Source of the DNA: Pseudomonas sp. RSB 5.4
GTDB taxonomy: Bacteria; Pseudomonadota; Gammaproteobacteria; Pseudomonadales; Pseudomonadaceae
Length of the DNA stretch: 64,000 bases
NCBI RefSeq assembly: GCF_037126175.1
Contig: NZ_CP146986.1
Coordinates: forward strand, 2,260,501 to 2,324,500
Direction: 5' to 3'
Shown here piece after piece: positions 54,811-63,360 of the stretch; within the stretch, counting starts at the first letter, position 1; each line of letters opens with the position of its first letter. A program made the translations under genes and the position numbers. Below the pieces are notes generated by a model that was not told the origin of the DNA, made no database searches, and saw only the letters and a program-made list of their open reading frames with translations.

Positions 54811-55923
54811 TCAGTCGTTGATCAGCTTGCCCACCCGAATCGGCTCGCGCCCCGCCACCTTGGCCTGCCAGATCCCCGGCTGGGTGTAACGCCCGCGATC
54901 AATCGCAAACAGCACGCCGCTGGTGCCGGCGCGCACGGTGGTGAGCCGGTCATTCAACGGATCCACCACCTCGAACAGCGCATCGCCCTTCTCGACCCAT
55001 TCCCCGGCATTGCGCAGGAAGCTGACCACGCCATGGTGCGGCGCAAACAGGTATTCGGTGCCTTCGAACGGCATGCCTTCGCAGCATTCGCTCGGTGCCG
55101 CCGGCCATTCGCCGCTGATGAAGCCCTGCTCGGCGAGAAAGCCGAGAATCGCTTCGCAATTGGCCTGGGCCTGATCGACCCGCGTGTCGCCCATGCTGCC
55201 CAGTTCCAGGGTGGTGGCGAGGTTAGCCGGAGGAATCGCCGCGTTCGGGAACGCCCGCGCCAGGCGCAGCCACGGCGACGAGCATGATTCGTCGAACGAA
55301 CTGCCACCGGAGTCTTCACACAACAGCGCAACGCCAGCCTTCAGTCGCGCCGCCAGCGATTGCCAGCGCGGCCAGTGTTGGGGCAGCGCGTAGATGTGAA
55401 TCGCCGCTTCAAAATCGCAATGCAGATCAAGAGTGATGTCGGCGTCGCAGGCATGGCGCAGCAGCAAGCGGTGCAGTGCTTCCAGTTGCGAGGCCGGGGC
55501 TGGCAGCTCATCGAGCACCTGCCCCATGGTCTGGCGGATCAAGGCGATGTTGGCCTCGGCATCGCTGCCCAGTTGCTCGCCGATTCGCGCCGCCACCGGC
55601 GCACTGAGTTCAACAAACGAGCGGTTGAAATTCTTCCCGCTGCCCAGCTCGAAGCGGCCCATGTGGCTGCCCTGCAGGTGCTGGTCGAGGCCGATCGGAT
55701 TGGCCACCGGCACCAGCTCGATCACGCCTTGCAGACGACCCTGCTGTTCCAGCTCGTTGAGGCGTTGTTTGAGTTCCCATGCGGTGCGCATGCCCGGCAG
55801 TTCGTCGGCGTGCAGACTGGCCTGGATGTACACCTTGCGAGTGCCCGCGCCGTAACGGAAGACGCTGAGGGAACGTTCGCTGCCCAAATGGCTCCAGGGC
55901 AGAACATGGTCGATGCGTTGCAT
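54811..55923 (-). CDS. Succinylglutamate desuccinylase / aspartoacylase family protein (AotO-like)
   Basis: A 370-residue zinc hydrolase of the AstE/AspA family. Zinc ligands are H38 and E41 (ASLHADELPG) and H168 (DLHCDFE). A C-terminal beta-rich, biotinyl-like domain includes VVSFLRNAGEWVEKGDALFE. In P. aeruginosa a family member (AotO) is encoded within the arginine/ornithine transport operon; here the adjacent gene is a basic-amino-acid binding protein but the permease and ATPase genes are missing. The substrate is probably an N-acyl amino acid. Confidence 0.85.
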   Translation of the reverse strand: MQRIDHVLPWSHLGSERSLSVFRYGAGTRKVYIQASLHADELPGMRTAWELKQRLNELEQQGRLQGVIELVPVANPIGLDQHLQGSHMGRFELGSGKNFNRSFVELSAPVAARIGEQLGSDAEANIALIRQTMGQVLDELPAPASQLEALHRLLLRHACDADITLDLHCDFEAAIHIYALPQHWPRWQSLAARLKAGVALLCEDSGGSSFDESCSSPWLRLARAFPNAAIPPANLATTLELGSMGDTRVDQAQANCEAILGFLAEQGFISGEWPAAPSECCEGMPFEGTEYLFAPHHGVVSFLRNAGEWVEKGDALFEVVDPLNDRLTTVRAGTSGVLFAIDRGRYTQPGIWQAKVAGREPIRVGKLIND

Positions 55924-55958
55924 GGGTAACTCCTGAAAATTGAATCGGCGAAAATCCC

Positions 55959-56051
55959 CTGTGGGAGCGGGCTTGCCCGCGAAGGCGGTGTATCAATCAA
56001 TGATTATGTTGAATGTTATACCGCCTTCGCGAGCAAGCCCGCTCCCACAGG
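55959..56051. repeat. REP pair (family A)
   Basis: Inverted GTGGGAGCGGGCTTGCCCGC copies between the hydrolase and the binding-protein gene, just past the latter's terminator. Confidence 0.9.
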
Positions 56052-56077
56052 GGGTCTTTGTCTTCAGGGAAAGAGCA

Positions 56078-56117
56078 CAAAAAAAGTGGCCACCGCATTC
56101 ACGGGGCCACTTTTTTC
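56078..56117 (-). terminator. Terminator of the amino-acid binding protein gene
   Basis: AGTGGCC and GGCCACT pair around a 13-base loop, with seven T on the minus strand and six on the plus strand. It separates this gene from the aspartoacylase-like gene. Confidence 0.88.
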
Positions 56118-56126
56118 TACAGCGTA

Positions 56127-56906
56127 TTAATGACCGTACACATCAAAGTCGAAGTACTTGTCCTGGACTTTCTTGTACTCACCATTGGCGCGGATTTCGG
56201 TGATGGCCTTGTTGAATTTCTCGGCCAGTTCGGTATCGCCCTTGCGTACGGCAATCCCGGCACCGCCGCCGAAGTACTTGGCGTCTTCGTAGGTCGGGCC
56301 GACGAATTCGAAGCCTTTACCGGCGTCGGTCTTCAGGAAACCGTCGCTGAGGTTGACCGAGTCCGCCAGCATCGCGTCGAGACGGCCGGATTTCATGTCC
56401 AGGTTGGCTTCCTGTTGCGAGCCATAGCGCACCACTTCAAACCCGGCTTCCTTGGCCATGTCGGTGGCATAGCGGTCGTGGGTACTGGCGCGCAGCACGC
56501 CGACTTTCTTACCCTTGAGCTCGGTCAGCGGGTCTTTGACACCGGAGCCTTCCTTCATCACGAAGCGCGCCGGGGTGTGGTAGTACTTGATGGTGAAATC
56601 GACGTTTTTCTTGCGGTCGTCAGTGATGGTCATCGAGGACAGGATCGCGTCGATCTTCTTCACTTTGAGTGCCGGGATCAGGCCATCGAACTCCTGCTCG
56701 ACCCACACGCATTTGACGTCCATCTGTTTGCACAGGGCATCGCCGATATCGACGTCGAACCCGGTGAGTTTGCCATCAGCGGTTTTCATCGAGAATGGCG
56801 GGTAAGCGGCTTCGATCCCCAGACGAATCGGTTTGGCGTCTTCGGCCACAGCGGTCAGGGACAACATCGACAGTGCCAGGGCACCGAACATCACTAGCTT
56901 TTTCAT
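56127..56906 (-). CDS. Basic amino-acid ABC transporter periplasmic binding protein (ArgT/HisJ/AotJ type)
   Basis: A 259-residue solute-binding protein. The signal peptide is about 1-22 ([20 protein letters not shown]). The mature N-terminus [32 protein letters not shown] and [20 protein letters not shown] are typical of the lysine/arginine/ornithine group. The likely ligand is arginine or ornithine. No permease or ATPase genes follow; a strong terminator ends the transcript, so it may share membrane components encoded elsewhere. Confidence 0.9.
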   Translation of the reverse strand: MKKLVMFGALALSMLSLTAVAEDAKPIRLGIEAAYPPFSMKTADGKLTGFDVDIGDALCKQMDVKCVWVEQEFDGLIPALKVKKIDAILSSMTITDDRKKNVDFTIKYYHTPARFVMKEGSGVKDPLTELKGKKVGVLRASTHDRYATDMAKEAGFEVVRYGSQQEANLDMKSGRLDAMLADSVNLSDGFLKTDAGKGFEFVGPTYEDAKYFGGGAGIAVRKGDTELAEKFNKAITEIRANGEYKKVQDKYFDFDVYGH

Positions 56907-57232
56907 TTATTACTCCTGTGTGCGGAGGCTTTTATTGGCAGCTTTCGATTGAACGTTCAGTCATGGCTTTTTGAAAGCAAAAACCGAAGTGGCCGGCAGT
57001 CTATGGCGACGCGCACAGGGCAAATTGTGTTTAAGCGACAAATACTTACAGAAAATCGGCGCCACCGTTGACCGGGATCAACGGTGCGCCGACATGGTGC
57101 AAAGGCTGTAGGACAAACCCTCGAAAAGGGTACCTATTACTCATGTAGGAGCTGCCGAAGGCTGCGATCTTTTGCTCTTGTTCTTAAAAAAAGTCAAAAG
57201 ATCGCAGCCTGCGGCAGCTCCTACAAAAGCAT
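56907..57232. other. Intergenic region with REP only
   Basis: The 326-base gap between the binding-protein gene and the rhodanese gene holds the binding protein's promoter and a family C REP pair (57143-57226). No gene was seen in it. Confidence 0.5.
57143..57226. repeat. REP pair (family C)
   Basis: ATGTAGGAGCTGCCGAAGGC and its inverted copy, with an AT-rich centre, just past the rhodanese stop. Confidence 0.9.
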
Positions 57233-57661
57233 TCAGCATTCGCAGGCGATGGGGGTTTTGGCGGGTTGTTCGACGCTCAGCGAAAAGCCTTCATCCAGCC
57301 ATCCGGTCACGCCGCCGATCATCTCCTTGACCGGGTAACCCAACGCCGCCAGTTTCACCGCTGCCTTATTGGCGCCGTTGCAGTGCGGGCCGGCGCAATA
57401 GACCACGAACAGCGTGTTCCTCGAATACTCCGCCAGACCTTCGCTCGTCAGCAAACGTGTCGGGATATTGATGGCGCCCGGCACATGACCGCGCTCGAAC
57501 GCCAGCGGCCCGCGCACATCGACCAGCACAAAATCGACTTCGCCGGCCTCCTGGCTGCTGAAGACGTCGGAACAATCGGTCTCGAAGGTCAGGCGGTTGC
57601 TGAAATGCATCAGGGCAATCGCTGACGGTGCGGCAGGAATTTCGCGAACCAGGCTGGTCAT
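57233..57661 (-). CDS. Rhodanese-like domain protein
   Basis: A 142-residue single-domain rhodanese. The active-site Cys is C89 in VVYCAGPHCNG, preceded by VLVDVRGPLAFERGHVPGAI (CH2A-type motif). It ends with a Cys-containing tail ACEC. Such proteins transfer sulfane sulfur. It is divergent from a GlxA/FtrA regulator with 102 bases between, a common pairing, and is probably its target. Confidence 0.9.
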   Translation of the reverse strand: MTSLVREIPAAPSAIALMHFSNRLTFETDCSDVFSSQEAGEVDFVLVDVRGPLAFERGHVPGAINIPTRLLTSEGLAEYSRNTLFVVYCAGPHCNGANKAAVKLAALGYPVKEMIGGVTGWLDEGFSLSVEQPAKTPIACEC

Positions 57662-57763
57662 GCTGTTAGCTCCTAAATCTGTTGGGGGTGTAAACAGACT
57701 TTATCGAGCCAGCGCCTGGCGCTACAGTGGCGGGCAAGACACTCACCGGGAATTTTCCGCCAA

Positions 57764-58738
57764 ATGCCAAATTCACCTGGATTGGTCGCGATTCTGGCCT
57801 ACGACGGCCTCTGTACATTCGAGTTTGGCATCGCCGTGGAGATTTTCGGCCTGGCCCGGCCTGAGTTCGATTTTGCGTGGTACGAGCATCGCATCGTCGC
57901 CGTCGACCAAGGGCCGATGCGCGCCATGGGCGGGATTCAGGTACTGGCCGACGGCGGCCTGGAACTACTGGCACAGGCGCGCACCATTATTATTCCCGGT
58001 TGGCGTGACCGTGATGCCGAGGTGCCGCCGGCCCTGATCGACGCCTTGCGACAGGCCCACACCCAAGGTGCGCGGCTGCTGTCGATCTGCTCCGGGGTTT
58101 TTGTGCTGGCCGCCAGTGGCTTGCTCGACGGCCGCGGCGCGACCACACACTGGCGCTACACCGATGAACTGGCGCGGCGCTTCCCGGCGATTGCGGTGGA
58201 TCCGGATGTGCTCTACGTCGACTCCGGCCAGTTGATTACCTCGGCGGGCAGCGCCGCCGGGATCGATGCGTGCCTGCATCTAGTGACACGGGATTTCGGT
58301 ACCCAGGTCGCCAACGCGGTGGCCCGGCGTCTGGTGATGTCGCCACAACGCACTGGCGGTCAGGCACAGTTCATCCCCACGCCGGTCAGCCCGACGCCAC
58401 GAAACGACTTGTCGCGGGTGATGCAGTGGGCCCGCGAGCGCCTGCACCAACCGCTGGAAGTGCGCGATCTGGCCAGCGAAGCGGCCATGAGCGAGCGCAC
58501 TTTTCTGCGGCGTTTCACCGAGGCCAGCGGGCAATCGCCCAAAGCGTGGCTGCAACACGAACGACTGGCCCGGGCGCGGGAGCTGCTGGAGAGCACCGTG
58601 CACAACACCGAACAGATCGCCCAGCGCTGTGGTTATCGTTCGGTGGAAAGTTTTCGCGTGGCGTTTCGCAGCGTGGTCGGAGTGCCGCCGTCGGTGTATC
58701 GGGAGCGGTTTGGGCGTGGGGTCACAGCCATTTCCTGA
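57764..58738 (+). CDS. GlxA/FtrA-family AraC-type regulator
   Basis: A 324-residue regulator. Residues 1-190 form a DJ-1/PfpI-like domain (VAILAYDGLCTFEFGIAVEI; LLSICSGVFVLAASGLLDG with the nucleophile-elbow Cys). Residues about 215-320 are a double-HTH AraC domain (DLASEAAMSERTFLRRFTEA; IAQRCGYRSVESFRVAFRSV). The protein matches FtrA. The signal is unknown; it is divergent from the rhodanese gene. Confidence 0.92.
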   Translation: MPNSPGLVAILAYDGLCTFEFGIAVEIFGLARPEFDFAWYEHRIVAVDQGPMRAMGGIQVLADGGLELLAQARTIIIPGWRDRDAEVPPALIDALRQAHTQGARLLSICSGVFVLAASGLLDGRGATTHWRYTDELARRFPAIAVDPDVLYVDSGQLITSAGSAAGIDACLHLVTRDFGTQVANAVARRLVMSPQRTGGQAQFIPTPVSPTPRNDLSRVMQWARERLHQPLEVRDLASEAAMSERTFLRRFTEASGQSPKAWLQHERLARARELLESTVHNTEQIAQRCGYRSVESFRVAFRSVVGVPPSVYRERFGRGVTAIS

Positions 58739-58750
58739 GGTGAATTTCCG

Positions 58751-58851
58751 GACGCCATCGCTGGCAATCCAGCTCCCACAGGTTTTGCGTCGTACACACC
58801 ACCTTATTTCAACTCAGAAACCTGTGGGAGCCGGGCTTGCCCGCGATGAGG
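58751..58851. repeat. Degenerate REP pair
   Basis: Decayed copies at about 58751-58782 and 58820-58851 between ftrA and cobF, which converge. Confidence 0.6.
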
Positions 58852-58872
58852 CCTGCACCGACAGCCTAAAAA

Positions 58873-59628
58873 TCAAGGCTTACGCAACAAATAGGTATCC
58901 ATGATCCACCCATGCTCGGCCCGCGCCGCTTTGCGCGTGCGCTCGATCTGCTTCGCCACATCCTTGAGCTTGCCACTGATCAGAATCTCATCCGGCGTGC
59001 CCAAGTACGCCCCCCAGTAAATCTCGGTCTGCTGATCCGCCACATAGTGGTAGGAATCTTCAGCGTCGAGCATCACCACCAGGCTGTCCGTGTCACTCAC
59101 CTGCCCCGCCGCCAGACGCCGGCCCGTGGTAATTTCGATTGATCGGCCAATGCTGTTCAGCGGCACCTTATGCTGCGCCGCCAACGCCTGAACGCTGGTA
59201 ATTCCAGGGATCACTTCAAACTCGAAAGCACAGCGGCCTGACGCCAGAATCGCCTGCAGAATACGAATCGTGCTGTCATACAGCGCCGGGTCGCCCCACA
59301 CGAGGAAACCGCCGCATTCGTTGTCAGCCAATTCTTCATTGATCAGCCGTTCGAAAGTTTCTTGCTTGGCGCGGTTCAGGTCATCGACCGCACGGGTGTA
59401 GTCCACTTCGCCGCGCTCGCGCTCGGGGCTGTGGGCTTCGACGAAGCGATAAGCAGGATCGGTGATGTAGCGCGCACAGATGTCGCGCCGCAGATCGATC
59501 AGTTTGTCCTTGCTCTGGCCTTTATCCATCAGAAAGAACACGTCCACCTGATTCAGCGCCTTCACCGCCTGCATCGTGATGTAGTCGGGATTGCCGGCGC
59601 CAATGCCGATGACCAGCAGTCGTTTCAT
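58873..59628 (-). CDS. cobF: Precorrin-6A synthase (deacetylating)
   Basis: A 251-residue methyltransferase of the aerobic cobalamin pathway that methylates C1 of precorrin-5 and releases acetate. The N-terminal SAM motif is LLVIGIGAGNPDYITMQAVK, the family motif GGFLVWGDPALYDSTIRIL and the later PGITSVQALAAQ. The ATG at 59628 overlaps the upstream stop (TGATG), so the two are coupled. Other cob genes are not in the window. Confidence 0.92.
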   Translation of the reverse strand: MKRLLVIGIGAGNPDYITMQAVKALNQVDVFFLMDKGQSKDKLIDLRRDICARYITDPAYRFVEAHSPERERGEVDYTRAVDDLNRAKQETFERLINEELADNECGGFLVWGDPALYDSTIRILQAILASGRCAFEFEVIPGITSVQALAAQHKVPLNSIGRSIEITTGRRLAAGQVSDTDSLVVMLDAEDSYHYVADQQTEIYWGAYLGTPDEILISGKLKDVAKQIERTRKAARAEHGWIMDTYLLRKP

Positions 59629-60218
59629 CAAAGTGCTCCCGCAAGATCGATACCCGGCAAGCGTAGCCGCCAGATGCCGTTGAAGCGCAGCTCAACCACT
59701 GACAGCGGTTCAACATCAACCGCGTTGAACGCGGCGCCCTGCATTACCTGCATCAAAGCAGCGCGCACCACGAACGGATGGGTGATGGCGACGATGTGCC
59801 CCGGCATTCCTTGCAGGCTGGTCAGCCACCGCGCCACACGTTCGCCCAATTGCATTACCGACTCACCACCATGAGGTGCCACCTGTGGATCACTGATCCA
59901 CGCCTGCAAGGCGTCAGCCTCGTGCACTTGCAGATCCTTGATCGCTTGCCCGTGCCAGCGCCCCCAATCGCAATCACGCAGCGCTTCGTCCACTTGCGGC
60001 GCCGCACCGAACCACTCGGCCGTCTGCCGGGTGCGCAACTCCGGCCCGCACAACAAAAGGCTGACATTAGTGAATTGTGTCGCCAGCGCACCGAGCTTCA
60101 AAGGCTGATTTTCAACAGGTTCGTTCGTAGGAAAACGCGCCAATTTCTGTGCGACGGTTCGAGCATGACAAATCAAAGTCAAACGGGTGGATAGCACAGC
60201 ACTGCACTCGATGAACAT
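59628..60218 (-). CDS. Histidine-phosphatase-family protein with an altered RHG motif
   Basis: A protein of up to 196 residues, coupled to cobF by a one-base overlap. Histidine phosphatase marks are PELRTRQTAEWFGAAP, LRDCDWGRWHG and THPFVVRAALMQVM. The catalytic RHG motif reads LTLICHARTVAQK: the His is kept but the Arg is Cys and the Gly is Ala. The start is uncertain (ATG at 60218 without a clear ribosome site; GTG seven codons later). Context suggests a CobC-like role in cobalamin synthesis, unproven. Confidence 0.75.
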   Translation of the reverse strand: MFIECSAVLSTRLTLICHARTVAQKLARFPTNEPVENQPLKLGALATQFTNVSLLLCGPELRTRQTAEWFGAAPQVDEALRDCDWGRWHGQAIKDLQVHEADALQAWISDPQVAPHGGESVMQLGERVARWLTSLQGMPGHIVAITHPFVVRAALMQVMQGAAFNAVDVEPLSVVELRFNGIWRLRLPGIDLAGAL

Positions 60219-60429
60219 CAGGTAAATCGGCGGCAAGCAGCCGGTCTTGCGGCAATTGTGCCGTAAACCGGGCCGTTCAGGGGGCCTTGCAAGCTTGCCG
60301 TCCAACACGCTGAAAGAGAAAAAACGGCAATGTCTGACACACCAATGGGCAATGGACTACAAGAGCCGTCGTCATCCGTGTAGGCCTTGTGGCACAGGGG
60401 TCTGACGTTATTTAAACGCTGAATCGCTA

Positions 60430-60484
60430 CCGTTAAAAATTCACTAGACATGTAACCTGAGTTACATAAATACTGTTTTAACGG
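60430..60484. promoter_or_regulatory. Nested inverted repeats upstream of the RpiR operon
   Basis: An outer pair CCGTTAAAA (60430-60438) and TTTTAACGG (60476-60484) encloses a perfect inner palindrome ATGTAAC-CTGA-GTTACAT (60450-60467). The two centres are within 1.5 bases. It ends 46 bases before the RpiR gene ATG, a good position for an operator of that regulator. Function inferred from symmetry and position. Confidence 0.6.
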
Positions 60485-60530
60485 ATTATGAAACGAATTC
60501 AACACCCCCCTTCATCCAGCAGGAGCCCGG

Positions 60531-61385
60531 ATGCCCCCTCTCAGAGACTTGATCACCGATCCCGGCCTGGAGCTGACGCCGTCTGAGCGCAAAGTGATTC
60601 GCGCCCTGCTCGACCAGTATCCACGCAACGGCCTGGGTCCGATGGCGCGTCTGGCCGAGCACGCCGGCGTCAGCGATCCGACCATCGTGCGGCTGGTGAA
60701 GAAGCTCGGATTCGGCGGTTACGCCGAGTTTCAGGACGCCCTGCTCAGCGACATGGATCACCGTCTGCGTTCGCCGCGCACCCTCTTGCAGCCGCGTTCG
60801 CACCTGAACAAGGACGATGCCTGGGGCCATTATCTGGCCGACAGCCAGCGTCTGCTGGTGGAAACCCAAGCCCTGACGCAACCCGAAGACGTGCGCATTC
60901 TGCTCGACTGGCTGCTCGACACCCGGCACCAGATCTACTGCTTCGGCGGGCGCTTCAGCAGCCTGATGGCCAACTATCTGCTCAACCACTTGCGGCTGCT
61001 TCGGCCCGGCTGTTTTGCCCTGGAAGACAACGCACAACTGCCCGACCGCCTGTTCGATCTGCAACGCCAGGACGTGGTGCTGCTGTTTGATTACCGGCGC
61101 TATCAGTCCCAGGCCCTGCGGGTGGCCTCGGCGGCGAAGAACAACAACGCGCGGGTGGTGCTGTTCACCGACATCTATGCCTCGCCGCTGCGTGAACTGG
61201 CTGACCTGATCATCAGCGCCCCGGTGGAATCGGCCTCACCGTTCGACACCATGGTGCCGGCGCTGGCCCAGGTCGAGGCGCTGATTGCCTGCCTGACCCT
61301 GCGCACCCCCGATCTGGCCGATCGCCTGGAAGGCATCGACGCCCTGCGCAACGACTTCAACACCCACCTGCTGGAGGATAAATAA
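60531..61385 (+). CDS. MurR/RpiR-family transcriptional regulator
   Basis: A 284-residue regulator. The N-terminal HTH_6 domain includes LTPSERKVIRALLDQYPRNG and MARLAEHAGVSDPTIVRLVK. The C-terminal SIS domain (about 125-265) contains QIYCFGGRFSSLMANYLLNH and VVLLFDYRRYQSQALRVASA. RpiR proteins usually sense phosphosugars, but here the gene leads an operon for amide/glutamyl metabolism: three more genes follow within 3 bases or overlapping. It is the likely autoregulator acting at the palindrome upstream. Confidence 0.92.
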   Translation: MPPLRDLITDPGLELTPSERKVIRALLDQYPRNGLGPMARLAEHAGVSDPTIVRLVKKLGFGGYAEFQDALLSDMDHRLRSPRTLLQPRSHLNKDDAWGHYLADSQRLLVETQALTQPEDVRILLDWLLDTRHQIYCFGGRFSSLMANYLLNHLRLLRPGCFALEDNAQLPDRLFDLQRQDVVLLFDYRRYQSQALRVASAAKNNNARVVLFTDIYASPLRELADLIISAPVESASPFDTMVPALAQVEALIACLTLRTPDLADRLEGIDALRNDFNTHLLEDK

Positions 61386-61387
61386 GG

Positions 61388-62032
61388 ATGTTCAGCCTTC
61401 CCCACCGCTCGCCGCGGGACTTGCCGTTTATCACCAACCACACCGCGTTGTTGCTGGTGGACATGCAGCGTGCCTGGCTCGAACCGCAGTACGACCCGCA
61501 CCTGAACGGCCCGGAAGCCGAATATTTCCTGACCCGCGCGCACATGCAGGTGGTGCCCAACCAGCGCCGGCTGCTCAGCGCCTTTCGCGAAGCGCGGCAG
61601 AACGTGCTGCACACGATTATCGAGAGCCTGACCGCCGACGGTCGCGACCGCTCGCTGGATCACAAGCTGTCAGACATGCACCTGCCCAAGGGCAGCACCC
61701 AGGCGCGGATCATCGACGACCTGACGCCAGTGGAAAACGAGATCGTGTTGCCGAAAACCTCCTCCGGGGTGTTCAACTCGACCAACATCGATTACGTCCT
61801 GCGCAACCTCGAAACCCGCCACCTGATCATCGCCGGCATCGTCACTGACCAGTGCGTCGACATGGCCGTGCGCGATGCCGCCGACCGTGGCTATCTGGTG
61901 ACGCTGGTCGAAGACGCCTGCGCCACCTACACCCCGGCGCGACATGACGCCTGCCTCAACGCGATCAAGGGTTACTGCTGGATCACCGACACACAAACCG
62001 TGCTCGGCCGCTTGCAGGAGATGCAGCCATGA
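61388..62032 (+). CDS. Isochorismatase-like cysteine hydrolase
   Basis: A 214-residue hydrolase of the isochorismatase/nicotinamidase superfamily. The catalytic triad is D25 (LLLVDMQRAW), K123 (VLPKTSSGVF) and C156 (GIVTDQCVDMA, including the cis-peptide region). Such enzymes cleave amides such as N-carbamoyl or ureido compounds. It starts 2 bases after the RpiR stop and overlaps the GS-like gene by four bases, so it is part of a coupled operon. The substrate is unknown. Confidence 0.9.
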   Translation: MFSLPHRSPRDLPFITNHTALLLVDMQRAWLEPQYDPHLNGPEAEYFLTRAHMQVVPNQRRLLSAFREARQNVLHTIIESLTADGRDRSLDHKLSDMHLPKGSTQARIIDDLTPVENEIVLPKTSSGVFNSTNIDYVLRNLETRHLIIAGIVTDQCVDMAVRDAADRGYLVTLVEDACATYTPARHDACLNAIKGYCWITDTQTVLGRLQEMQP

Positions 62033-63360
62033 GCGAGCGCCTGACACCGTTGCCGATGACCACCATCGTCACCACCGACCTGATCGGCATCACCCGTGGC
62101 CGCTCGTTTCCCACCGATCAACTGGAGCATTATCACGCCGCCGGTTGCGGCTGGGTGCCGGCCAACAGTGCACTGACGCCCCAGGACATCATCGCCTCGA
62201 CCAACCCATGGGGCGCCTATGGTGATTTGCGGTTGATCCCGGATCTGAACAGCCGCGTCACCGTCGGCAACGGCCCGGACGCCGCGGCACCAGCGCTGGA
62301 CTTCATCCACGGCGACATTCGCGAGACTGATGGTCGCCCGTGGAGCGCCTGTCCGCGCACGTTGTTGCGCGATGAAATCGAGCGCTATCGCGACAACCTC
62401 GGCTTGCAGGTCAACGCCGCGTTCGAACACGAATTCAACCTGCATGCCGGTTTTGCCGAGCATCTGGCGTTTTCCCTTGAAGCCCAGCGTCAGGGCGCCG
62501 AATTCGGCGGCTGGCTGCTCAGCGCCCTGCGCGCCGGCGGTGTCGAGCCAGAGATGTTCCTGCCCGAATACGGCAAGCACCAATACGAAATCACCTGCCG
62601 GCCGACGCTCGGTGTGGCGGCGGCGGATCGTGCGGTCAACGTGCGCGAGATCACTCGCGAAATCGCCCGGCAAATGGGCGTCGACGTCAGTTTCGCGCCG
62701 AAAACCAAGGCCGATGCGGTGTGCAACGGTGTGCACCTGCACGTCAGCCTGCTCGACCTGCAAGGTCTGCCGCTGCTTTACGACGCCGGCACCAGCAACG
62801 GTCTGTCGACCCTCGGCCAGCATTGGGCCGCGGGGATCCTGCATTACCTGCCAGCGCTGTGTGCGTTCACCGCGCCGACGCCGGTTTCGTATGAGCGCCT
62901 GCAGCCGCATCACTGGAGCGCGTCCTATGCGTGTCTGGGGCAGCAGAACCGTGAAGCGGCGTTGCGCATTTGTCCGACCGTGAGCCTGGGCTGCAAATCC
63001 GTGGCGGCGCAGTACAACCTGGAATTCCGCGCCATGGACGCTACCGCCTCGCCGCATCTGGCGATGGCCGCGCTGCTGATTGCCGGACGCCTGGGCATCG
63101 AACAGCGCCTGGCGCTGAACGCGATCACCGACGACATTCCCGATTCACTCAACGACGAGCAACGCAAGGCCCGGGGCATCGTTGCCCTGCCCGCCTCGCT
63201 GGCGCAGGCGCTGGATTGCCTGCGTGACAGTGCCGCCTTCAATCAATGGCTGCCCAAGCCGTTGCTCGACACTTACCACGCCCTTAAAACCGAGGAACTG
63301 GCGCTGACGGAACAGCTCTCGCCCGCTGACCTGTGTGAGCACTATGCACGCCTGTACTGA
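62029..63360 (+). CDS. Glutamine-synthetase-like gamma-glutamyl ligase
   Basis: A 443-residue GS-fold ligase, about the length of PuuA-type ligases. Metal and nucleotide residues are kept: E133 and E135 (AFEHEFNLH), E187 in KHQYEIT, H236/H238 in NGVHLHVSLLD, and the C-terminal YNLEFRAMDATASPHLAMAA. The family adenylates or phosphorylates glutamate and ligates it to an amine. It is neither GlnA nor the ligase at the left edge. The start overlaps the preceding hydrolase stop; the amidohydrolase start lies 17 bases inside its end. Substrate amine unknown. Confidence 0.88.
   Translation: MSERLTPLPMTTIVTTDLIGITRGRSFPTDQLEHYHAAGCGWVPANSALTPQDIIASTNPWGAYGDLRLIPDLNSRVTVGNGPDAAAPALDFIHGDIRETDGRPWSACPRTLLRDEIERYRDNLGLQVNAAFEHEFNLHAGFAEHLAFSLEAQRQGAEFGGWLLSALRAGGVEPEMFLPEYGKHQYEITCRPTLGVAAADRAVNVREITREIARQMGVDVSFAPKTKADAVCNGVHLHVSLLDLQGLPLLYDAGTSNGLSTLGQHWAAGILHYLPALCAFTAPTPVSYERLQPHHWSASYACLGQQNREAALRICPTVSLGCKSVAAQYNLEFRAMDATASPHLAMAALLIAGRLGIEQRLALNAITDDIPDSLNDEQRKARGIVALPASLAQALDCLRDSAAFNQWLPKPLLDTYHALKTEELALTEQLSPADLCEHYARLY

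Noticed and set aside
60220..60480. Cobalamin riboswitch upstream of the cobF operon
   Set aside because: Neither a B12-box-like sequence nor the conserved core could be found on the minus strand of this spacer.
60218..60505. Long minus-strand frame upstream of the phosphatase gene
   Set aside because: It lacks a ribosome site and coding composition, and overlaps the promoter palindrome of the RpiR operon.
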